DNA of 64,000 nt, taken from NCBI GenBank assembly GCA_033439295.1, contig JAVTLE010000017.1, positions 992,001 through 1,056,000 on the forward strand. The letters run 5' to 3'. The notes under the pieces were generated by a model. It searched no databases, was not told where the DNA came from, and worked only from the letters and a program-made list of their open reading frames with translations. This DNA comes from Deuterostichococcus epilithicus. Taxonomy: Eukaryota > Chlorophyta > Trebouxiophyceae > Prasiolales > Stichococcaceae. The position numbers and the translations under genes are program-made. Shown here one piece after another: positions 34,246-43,529 of this stretch; within the stretch, counting starts at the first letter, position 1, and each line of letters opens with the position of its first letter.

Positions 34246-37200
34246 ATGGGCAACCAGCCTCGCCTAAATCCGTCCGCCGCGGCTTTTGTGCCGACGTTCG
34301 GCACCGGCAGCGACCTGGTAAGAGGGCAATACCGTTGTTGTATGAGCTTGAAGACATTGCTGACTGCAGGTGGCCTTTCAAGCCAGCCTTGCGCGGTGTG
34401 TCGGCACTGAATCTCGACTGACGTTTATGCAGGCGAGCTGGGCACAGGGCCTGACAGACAAGAAAAAGCCTGCCAGCGCCTCCCCAAGCCGGCCGCCATC
34501 TGGTGAGGCTGCAGGCGGCCGGCCTGCCGCTGCCACCGCCACGGCTGCACCAACAGCCACAGCCGGCCGTAAGGGAGCCAGCTCTGTGGATGCAAAGCTG
34601 CAGCCAGCACAGCACGCCAGCGCTGGCCAGGCCTTCCCGGCGCTGTCCTCCAGCCATGCTCGCGACAGCGGCAACCCGACAACATCGGCCATGCAATCAG
34701 CCGGCGGGGTCGGCCACGGCAGCAGTGGAGCCTGGGGCAGGCAAGACCGCAGCTTGCTGGGTGGCGAAACAGCCGTGCCGCGCATGCCAGCGCCGCGTCC
34801 TGCCGCCTCCGCTACCGCGCTGCCGCCGGCGCCGCAGCCGGCTCTGCCGGTCATCAATACGCAGGCCCCCAGGCTCAGTGTGTCGCAACAGCCAGGGCCA
34901 CGCAGCGCCGGCGTTGAGACGGGGAACGGTCACAGCGCCGGCAGCCGCAGCGGTCGCCGCGGCACCGGTGGCGGCAGCGGCGCGGTCGTGCCCCGAGCGA
35001 CTCCAGCTCGCGTCGCTGCCGTGAAGACCCAGCCGGTGGCGGTGCATGCGACGGTGCGATTACTGCACGCATCTGCGGGGAACTCAGTCCTCGTTCGAGC
35101 ATGCCAGCACTGCGGTCGACGCTTGGCATAGGTGTTGATAGCTGGGCTAGAGTCTGGACTGATGTGGCATACAGCATATCATCTGCGTGCCGCCCTCCAT
35201 CCGCAGCGCCTGGCAACGCACGCGTTGGCGCCTGGGGGCGGCGGCGGCGAGTCCTGGAGCGTCAGCCACACGCGACGCGCCATTGGCAGCGACTCTGGCG
35301 AGCTGGAGTTTGAGGATGTTTTCGGCAGCGGCGGCGATGGCAGCCTGCAGGCAGCGGCGTCCCTTGAGGTGGGAACCCAAGAGCATCATCCAGCCCTCTG
35401 TTTTGCGGCCTGGCTACCTTGATACGCCAGGACTGTGAGCTGCGATGGCGGCGGCAGTAGAGGCGCAAGAAGACGCGACATCTGCCCTCTCGAGCCCCAA
35501 TCGATGGACGGAGTCCCACCGCAGAACCACAAAGCCTCCCGGTGGTGGCCGCGGCGGCGGCGGAGGACATGGCGCTGCCCTGTCAAGCCCTAATCAACAG
35601 AAGCCTTAAAACTAATGGAAGACTGCCACCGCAGAGCCCCATGGCGGCGGCAGCTGCTGCGGAGGTGGAGCAAGACATGGCGCGTGCGCAGTCGCTGGAG
35701 AACACGCTCGCCGACGGCGGCATGCTCGCCACCAGGTGACATCCCCACCGCAGCCCCAGAAGCTCTGGACACCCAAGGAAGCAGCAGGCTGGACGCAGTC
35801 GCTGCAGAGGCCGCTTGCGCCGATGGCGGCACGTCCACCAGCCGATCAGGCCCGGAGGATTCATGCTCCGACTGGACCGGCGCGCCATGGCAGCAGGCCT
35901 ACGTAGGATATTTTCTGTGTGCCATGATGCAGCTGTCGATTTCGGGTGCTGACGCCGACAGAGGACCGCCGGGTGTCGCACCGACTGTGAAGGCGCAGCC
36001 CTGTGCCCACACCCAGCGCACCGCACTGCTGTCTTCGGAGGGTTTTGCACGGCAGCTACAAACCGCTCCCAGTGACATCCTCGTGTGGGTGTCAAACAAG
36101 CAGCAGAGATCCTTCTCTGTGCCGCTGCAGCTATGTGGACGCCACNGCCCCGGCGTCCCCCCCAGAGACGCCCGCCGCGGTGGCCGCGGCGGCGGGGGCG
36201 GGCTCACCGGCGACGCCGCGCACGCCGACCGCGCAGGTGGCGCTGCGGGCGGCGGACACGCCGATGTCGCCGTCAAAAGTGTCGCCGGCGGACTTCCAGG
36301 TCCTCAAAGTCGTCGGCCAGGGAGCCTTTGGCAAGGTACAGTAGTCTTCATGTTTTCTCCGTTGAAATCACTTATACAATCGCTCTCCTTCCAGGGTCAT
36401 GCAGATGTCACCGTCGAAGGTCTCGCCGGCTGACTTCCACATCCGTCAAGGCCGTTGGCCAGGGCGCCTTTGGCAAGGTATAGCTCCTTTCATTTTCTAT
36501 CTACGCTCTCCTTCCAGGGTCATGCCGATCTCACTGTCCAAAGTGTCGCCAAAGAACTTGCACGTCCTCAAGGTCGGTCTCCAGCGGGCCAAACAGCTCT
36601 GCATTTGGCGCGTCACACAGCCGCGCGCCTTGCAGATGACACCAGCAGCAGCGCAGGGCCCCGGCTCGAGCTGCTGAGGGTCGCCCACGAGGCGGCGCCC
36701 TGCAAGCGGGGCAGCATTTAATGCACCCCTTGATGCTGTGTTCGCTGCTGAAAGGCACGGCCCCCTGAAGCCTCCACCTGCGGAGAGCTCGCAGTGCCGC
36801 AAGGGGAGCTAGTCGCCACACCAGCCCCGACGGTCCACCCGGCACCCTGGATCGCGGCGCCAGCGGCAACCACTGGCATCTTGCAAACCCTTTCCTCTGT
36901 TGCAGTGCAGGTGGTGTCCCATGTGCGCAGACCGGCGTCGTCGACGAGCTGCCATGAATATTGCAGTGCCGCCTGCAAAACCCTACTCATCTTGAGCATC
37001 ATCTTGAGCGCAGGTGTTCCAGCTGCGCAGGCCGGCATCTTCAAAACGCCGCCATTCGATGTGCAGTGCCGCCTGCTGAGCCCTACTCTTTATGATGCGC
37101 AGGTGTTTCAGGTGCGCAAGCGGGACACTGGCCGCATCTACGCCATGAAGGTCATGCGCAAGGTGCGCGCAAGCTCTGCTTTGTGATGTTGCTGCTCCTG

Positions 37201-40200
37201 GCACATGCGCGCCCTGCTCCCTGCCCGCTGCAGAGTCGGGTCCGGCAGGGTGGGTGAAGAACAGAAAGGTCACATTAGATTAGATTTGGTTTGATTTGGG
37301 TCTGGCGCATGCCCGCTTTCTGCACCCCTGCTTCAGGCAGTTGCTCCCGCCCGCAATGGGCGTCAGGCTGCCGGTTCTGATTTCGCCTCCAGCATCGGCC
37401 ATCACAATCCTGCTGCATGACGGCATCCTGGCATGCGAGCACACGGAGCACGTGTGCACGGAGCGCGAGGCGCTGACATCAGCAAACAGCAAAATCGAAA
37501 CGAAGTACTGGGCGATGGGTTTGAGCTGAGCACAGGACCGCATCCTGTGTGCGCGCAACCACACCAAGCGAGCGCGAGCAGAGGGGGGATGCGCTAACAT
37601 CGGTCTGTAGGGTTTGAAATGTCATGGTTCTAAACCCTGCCGCAGGACCGCATCCTGGCGCGCGACCACACCGAGTACGTGCGCGCGGAGCGGGATGTGC
37701 TGACTTCTGTCCGCCACCCCTACATCGTGATGCTGCACTGGTCCTTCCAGGTGTGCGTCTCGTCATGCTGCACTGGTCCGCTCAGGCGTGCGTCTGGACC
37801 CCTGCACCCAGGTCTGGCGCCCGTGCGCTAGGGCATCCAAACGCAGACACAAGCTGCAGTCGGCAGCTCCGCAACCCAACCCCGGCCAGTGGCCGGAGCT
37901 GGGTGGGATCTGAGCTTGGCCGGGCCTGCTCGGTGGGCCAGGCGTCACGCACCCGCTCTGGGCTGATAGCAGCCAGCCGCCTGGAGCTGCCCCCCCACTC
38001 CCGCGGGACCTGTGCCGGCTCCATACAGCACGGCTGGAATCGAAGCCTCGGGCCCCAGGGTGCTTCATCATCCTGAGTCCTGCCTTGTTGTCTGACACCG
38101 TGCTTTGGCTAGTCGCCAGATTTTTGCTCGTCAGAAAGTCTTTTTCCACCTTGTCTGCGCAGACGGCCGCCAAGCTGTACCTGGTGCTGGACTCCGTCAA
38201 CGGCCTCAATTGCGAACCCTAAACCTCAATTAAAAACCCTAACCCCTGGTTTCTGTCTGCGCAGACGGCCGCCAAGCTGTACCTGGTGCTGGACTTTGTC
38301 AACGGCGGCCACCTGTTCTTCAACCTCTACCGGTGCGTACCAAGCTTGGAGGCAGGAATCTCCGCCGTTGCTTCTGCACCTGCCTGCCTGTGCGGTCCGG
38401 CCACCTGCGCTGGCCAGCTTCACGATGCATGGTGCGGTGGTTTCAGGTCTAGGGTTTAGGATTTTCCAGGACGTGTGGCACCAGTGCCTGAGGCGCGGCA
38501 GAATCCGCAGGCTTCTGTGCTGACACCTGCTGTCATCATCTTCCCCCCCAGGGCGGGCATCTTCGACGAGGACCAGGCGCGTCTGTACGCGGCGGAGATC
38601 GTGGCTGCCATCGGGCACCTGCACTCCCTGGACATCGTGCACCGCGACCTCAAGCCGGTGAGACATCTTGAAATTTCCTTCAGGGACTGTATCCTGATGT
38701 TCCGATGGTTTCAGGTTCTGAAGTGTGGCACAGACTGCGGCCGGCGGCGCCTTTGGCCTCCTGCACTCGCTCGACATTGTGCACCGCGCCCTCATTCTCC
38801 TGCCGCCTGGTAGAGACTGTAGCAGCTGTTGGCCACCTGCACTGGCTGGACTTCATGCACTGCACCTGTAGTCAGCGCGCCCCCTCAGCATGCCACGGTG
38901 CCGCCAGCACTGTGGCCGCCAGCTGTCGCTGGTGATATCTTCTAAGAACTGGTCCGTCCCGTCCTCCGCTGGGGCTGGTTTAACCACCAGCGGCAGCCCT
39001 TGGCAAGGTGCTCTGAAGAGGAGGGTGCCAGGGCCGGCAGCCAATCGCGGCGGCGCTGCACTGAGGTCCGCTGGCCGCTCGGAGGCCCCATTCAGCGCGC
39101 CGCCGAGCCGCCCTGCCGCTGCGAGCACCCTGTTGCTGTCGCTGTTCGTCATCAGCATGGAGCCTCCGATTGGCCGCCGAGCACGTGCCCACTATGGCAG
39201 GCTTCCATGCAGGGTGTTTGTCTTGAGGCAAATTTGCGCCTGCAGTGCTGCTCCATCGCAGGAGAGCATGCTTGCTGAACGGCGCGGGCCACATCTGCAT
39301 CCCGGACCCTGGGCCGGCTGAGACTCTGACTCGCACAACATGTTGCACAATACGAAATAGACTGAGTACTGCTGCCGCCCTGCCGGAGGATGTGCATGCG
39401 CATCGTGTTCTGATGAAAGCGTTCATCTATTGATATGGGTAATATATGATGTTCGCAGGAGAACGTGCTGCTGGACAGCGAGGGCCACATCCGCATCACG
39501 GACTTCGGGCTGGCCAAGGCGGGCATGCGCGACGGCGAGCGCTCCAACTCGCTGATCGGCACCATGGAGTACATGGCGCCGGAGATCATCAACGCCTCCG
39601 GCCACAACAAGGCGTGCATTCGAGACCAGTTGACCGAATACTGGTCGTCATTCTGTCTCTGATACGACTGTGGGGCAGAGACAGGAGGATTGTACATATG
39701 TGCACTTGAACCTCCTTTTCTGCTCCGCGGTCGGTCGACTGTTGGGGCGGAGACAGAATGACTACAACTATTCAATTTAGCCTCTTGCTCTACTCCGCAG
39801 TCGATCGACTGGTGGAGCGTGGGCTTCCTGCCGTACGAGGGCGGAGACACAATGATCGGATTCCTCTTCTGAACCGCCCCTTCTGCCTCCGCAGTCGGTT
39901 GACTGGTGGAGTGTGGGCATCCTGCTGTACGAGATGCTGTGCGGGGTGACGCCCTTCCGGCAGAAGGACAAGGCGCGGCTGCGCCGCATGATTACCTGCG
40001 ACAAGCTCAAGTTCACCAAGAACGCTGATGGTGAGTCCTGCGGGCCTTGGAGGCTTCGAGGTCCTCCAACAACAGCCAGCTTGCTTTTCGGGACATCCTC
40101 CGAAATGCTTTGCATGGAACCACGCACAGCTACTGAGCCGCGTGACCACCTGTGGCAAGGCTCAAATCCACTCGGGCCGATGGTGCGGCACACGGAGACA

Positions 40201-42612
40201 ATGGCCTTGCTTCCTGGCCCTACTTGTCCAAATCCTTCAAGGCCTTTGCGCCACATGCCAAACTTGCGACAAGCACCAAGTTTACAAAATCGCAGCGCGA
40301 TGAACTTATCCCTGGTCTGGCGGTCTGCCACTCTTTCAGCAGCGGGACTTCAATCCCTGGCGCCCTGCCCGGCGCCTTGATATGTTATTCTATCATCTCT
40401 CTAAGCAATGTGCTTGAAAGCCACACGGTTTTACAGTCATGGGACTCAGTCTGTAGGCTGCCGGCAGGGCAACGCCAGGCTGTTGCTGCGCGCACTGCTA
40501 AAGAGGACCCGGCGCGGCACCCGACGAATCGACCCCAATTCGGATCGTCGTGAGGGTTTAAGGTTCGGACTCTTCTCATTTTTCCACCTGCAGGCTACCT
40601 GCTGGCCGTCGCCAAGTTGCTGGCGCAGGCGGTGCTGGAGGAGAATCCTTTCCAGCGCTTGACAAAGCGGGTTGCTCCATTTAGAAGATTCCACCATGTT
40701 TGAAAGAAAAGAAACCATCATGGTTTGACCTGGACGGGAGTGGTTTCCTTGTAGCAGGCTACCTGTCAGCAAACGCCAAGTCGCTGGTGCGGGCGCTGCT
40801 GGAAAACAAGGACCCTGCGCGGCGCGTCTGGCACGGCACGGTTGCTGTACCGAAGTGCAATTCTCGACATTCGGCATCCGAGTTAATCCTATGTATTGAC
40901 CGTTTCTTCCCTGTTGCAGGCTACCTGTCTGCAAACGCCAAGCCGCTGGGGCGGGCGCTGCTGGAGAAGGCCCCTGTGCGGCGCACCTGGCACGGAGGTT
41001 TTGCTGTACTTTGTACTTCGACATCCATTCTGCTGCGACGTCTTGACCGTTTCTTCCCTGTGACAGGCTACCTGTCCGCAAACGCTAAGTCGCTGGTGCG
41101 GGCGCTGCTGGAGAAGGACCCCACGCGGCGCCTGGGCGGCGGGCTGGCCGGCACCGCAGCCATCAAGGCGCACCCCTTCTTCCGCTCCATCGCCTGGGCG
41201 CAGCTGGAGTCGCGCCAGGTGAGACTTGCACATCCTCCCTCCCTGACATCACGTTCCCACTTCATTGCACTGAAATCGGCATGGAAACAGGGTGCCGCAG
41301 GGATGGCAGTCGTGCTCTGAAAGCAAGCCCTGAATCCTCCGGCGCACACCATTTACGCACAGCATCTGCGCCTGGAGTCTTGCAGGCATAATGGGCTGGA
41401 AACACGATGCACAGATGTTGCTGCGATTGTCAGCTGGCGGGACTCCAGTTGCGCTCAGGCAGTCGAGCGGAGAAGCTGTGCACCGATGATATCAAGGCGC
41501 ACAGCTTCTTCACCACCATCGCCTGGGCACAGCTGGACTCATGCCCGGGGTCTCCGGCATCACCGCGATCCTGAAACTGCAAAATGCAGAAGCACAATGC
41601 AGCCGAAGCCTTAGCAGCCGCGCAGCTGGCCGTCCGCCTGCTCCCACCGGCTGGACACAGTCCAGCCTGGCATCCAGCCAGAGATTCGCGGTCTGGTCGC
41701 ACAGCAAGCTCGCACATATATGTCCTCCAAAACCTGAGGCTGAGCGATTGTCCCGGGTGCCGTCGCCGCCCTGCCCGGGTGCCACCGGCAGCCGTACTCG
41801 CAAACAGCTTGCAATGCTGTTGCGTAACGACCAGTTTGCACATTTCCTGCAGGGTCTTGCTTGACTTTTGTTGCCGCAGGCGCTGTCGCCGCACTGCTCA
41901 AGCACCACGGACCCGACGGCGTTCACAGATCGGGCTTGCCAACTCAGCCAAGGCCTTGCTGAGTGTTTTAAGCGGTGCTGCCGCCGCAGGTGCCATCGCC
42001 ATTCTGCCCGCGCACCACCGGCGTGGAGGACGTCAACAACTTCGACAAGCTGTGGACGGGTGCGTGTTTGCTGCGGCAACACCATGTCTGGGGTGAAATG
42101 TGCCAGCGCCAGTGTGCTGTTTGCGTGCTGACTTGCTAAGAAAGCCTCGCTCTGGTGCCCTGCCCTGTTGGCGACACCACCATGTGGTGCTGAGCGCCCC
42201 TGCTGGGCTGAAGAGTGCACCCAAGCAGGCTGCACTTGCCCCGCGGGCAGCTCGGCGAATTTTTCAAGACTCGTTGATTACGCTTTGTGTAGTCTTGACG
42301 CCGCTGCAGCTTGCCCGCATGGGGCAACACCCTGGCGTGCCTGTCAGCTGCACTGCGGCAGTCTTCTCTTTCTTCTTGTTCACATGATGCAGACGGCAGG
42401 TGGCACTTCGACTGATGGGTCGCTGAGAAAAAACTATTTTTACCCTTTGGTAAGCCACTTGTGTTTCCATAGACCGCACGCCGGAGGACTCCCCGGTGGG
42501 CACTCCAGTCGGCACGCCGGTCATCGGCAACAGCTTCCGAGGCTTCACCTATGTGGCGCCGTCCTTCTTGGCCTCGCCCACCGGCTCGCCGGCCAAGCCC
42601 GGACTACCGTGA
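34246..42612 (+). CDS. S6K: p70-type ribosomal protein S6 kinase (AGC kinase, TOR substrate) with N-terminal PAM2 motif
   Basis: Ser/Thr kinase of the TOR pathway. Exons 34246-34317, 34433-35020, 35207-35368, 35635-35735, 36131-36335, 37103-37162, 37646-37750, 38265-38332, 38552-38657, 39459-39611, 39895-40030, 41067-41218, 41990-42059, 42473-42612 join in frame to 705 residues. Residues 6-17 read PRLNPSAAAFVP, an exact fit to the PABP-binding PAM2 pattern. An Ala/Ser/Pro-rich region follows, then ELEFEDVF (about 252-259), matching the N-terminal motif region of plant S6K near its TOS/raptor site. The kinase domain starts near 363: GQGAFGK, Lys in YAMK, HRDLKPEN, DFG, and a GTMEYMAPE activation loop. 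The hydrophobic motif FRGFTYV (Thr about 685) is the TOR site. The intron after 39611 requires a GC donor. One ambiguous base (n) lies at 36146. Whether the first two exons belong is inferred from phase. Confidence 0.
35516..35841 (+). repeat. echoes on both sides of S6K exon 35635-35735
   Basis: Upstream (35516-35580): caccgcag, then ggtggtggccgcggcgg and gaggacatggcg. Downstream (35748-35841): ccaccgcagcccca, then cgcagtcgctgcagagg and cgatggcggca, ending in gtccaccag. The exon has the same blocks in the same order. Confidence 0.
36383..36581 (+). repeat. two echoes of the S6K glycine-loop exon (36131-36335)
   Basis: First echo: gatgtcaccgtcgaaggtct then ggccagggcgcctttggcaa/g with an intact donor. 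Second: gatctcactgtccaaagtgt then cgtcctcaaggtcggtc. The source reads gatgtcgccgtcaaaagtgt then ggccagggagcctttggcaa/g. Both start after a shared tccagggtcatgc. Confidence 0.
36904..37040 (+). repeat. two echoes of S6K exon 37103-37162 start
   Basis: gcaggtggtgtcccatgtgc at about 36907 and gcaggtgttccagctgcgca at 37011 precede the true gcaggtgtttcaggtgcgca at 37099. Each is followed by g(a/g)ccggc. Confidence 0.
37424..37612 (+). repeat. two echoes of S6K exon 37646-37750
   Basis: gacggcatcctggcatgcga (37419) and caggaccgcatcctgtgtgc (37533) resemble caggaccgcatcctggcgcg (37643). Both go on through a HTE/HTK-coding block and gcgctgac/gcgctaac. A short echo of the exon end follows at 37752-37790. 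Confidence 0.
38152..38210 (+). repeat. echo of S6K exon 38265-38332 with acceptor
   Basis: gtctgcgcagacggccgcca then agctgtacctggtgctgga then ctccgtcaacggc is nearly identical to 38255-38310, 104 bp upstream, and stays open for 17 codons. It is one of the youngest-looking copies. Confidence 0.
38740..38880 (+). repeat. two echoes of S6K exon 38552-38657 3' part
   Basis: ctgcactcgctcgacattgt then gcaccgcgccctca (38760) and ctgcactggctggacttcat then gcactgcacct (38839) resemble ctgcactccctggacatcgt then gcaccgcgacctca (38620). Confidence 0.
39621..39850 (+). repeat. three echoes of S6K exon 39895-40030 start
   Basis: gaccagttgaccgaatactg (39630), cggtcggtcgactgttgggg (39727) and cgcagtcgatcgactggtgg (39796) precede the true cgcagtcggttgactggtgg (39890). 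Flank text such as ggcggagacagaatga / ggcggagacacaatga is repeated too. The third echo stays open for 14 codons. Confidence 0.
40590..41000 (+). repeat. ~150-165 bp tandem array of S6K exon 41067-41218 start
   Basis: caggctacctg begins at 40590, 40755, 40917 and at the true exon (41064). The third copy differs from the exon at about 8 of 68 positions by eye, and the flank cgtttcttccctg is shared. Fainter remnants lie at 40460-40520. The steps are about 165, 162 and 147 bp. Confidence 0.
41875..41935 (+). repeat. echo of S6K exon 41990-42059
   Basis: gccgcaggcgctgtcgccgc then actgctcaagcaccacgga resembles gccgcaggtgccatcgccat then tctgcccgcgcaccaccgg, 110 bp downstream. Confidence 0.
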
Positions 42613-43529
42613 GGCCGCCGGTGGCTCGTGGGCTGGCCGCCGTCAGTGCTCACAACCGGGGTCAGCGAATCAAGCTACAGTGGCTGCGTAGTGCGAAGTA
42701 AGGCCCGCTCAGCACCTCGGCTGCCGGGCTGACCCTGTACGTCATTTCAGGGGTTGTGCCGTCAAAGTAGGATTTGATTTCTCAGACATACAGAAGCCCC
42801 ATTGGACAGATGGTTTTGAGGATGTAGAAGTAGGCGCGCGGCGGCTGCGGTTCAGCTTGTCCTGGCTAGGCAGTCAGGAACAATAATCAGAGCGATCACA
42901 GTAGCGGAGCGTGCTAGACAATCAGACAGTTGATTCAGGAAGATGCTCAGTTTGAACCAATGGCTGTGCCGCCCCGCCTTATTAAAATGCAAACAACCAG
43001 GTTCCAGATCTTGTCGAATTCATTTACCAGACTCACTTTCAGCAGCACGGAGCTTTGTTCCCTTCAGAAGCGTTCCACTATCTACCTATGACAGTCTCGT
43101 CCACTCAGCGCTCGCCATCAACCACAGCACCCTGACCGCAAGGTGTCCTGCTGATCAAACCTTGACTGCGTTGACAAATGAACAGAGTGAGACGAAGAGA
43201 CCGTTGCAGCCTTCAGTTGGTCAGCTGTTCGCCGAGTGTTACTGCTGCAACGTGCGCCTTCATCCGACTTAAACCCCAACCAGCCCGAGTGAGCAGCGAG
43301 TGAGGCTGGAAGGACGTAAGACATTTCTCCCTCCAAGACAAGGGGCATACGAGAACGCACATGCCCTTCTCCCCTCGTTGCGAAGGCTCCGCCAACCGCC
43401 TCGCCCAATCGAACAGCACGCCTCAGTCGTCTGCGCATACGCTCACGGCATTTGCCGGCCCGCTGAACGCTAGTCGACGCTAGCACCAGGCGGAAAGGGC
43501 TGCTGATGGTTGCTTCTCCGGCGGAAAGA
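42613..43529 (+). other. S6K 3' flank and promoter of the secreted-protein gene
   Basis: 917 bp without a supported gene. Less GC-rich than its surroundings between about 42740 and 43100. Antisense open frames exist but lack splice or motif support. Confidence 0.

Noticed and set aside
36383-36480. Extra coding exon of S6K (second glycine loop)
   Set aside because: Including it would break the kinase frame and repeat the glycine loop; it has lost codons, so it is an echo.
38212-38250. Telomere-like CCCTAAA/CCCTAAC pieces (also 38447-38460, 31305, 28955)
   Set aside because: Only isolated units; they sit where intron branch point and pyrimidine tract are expected before acceptors, so splicing signal is the simpler reading.
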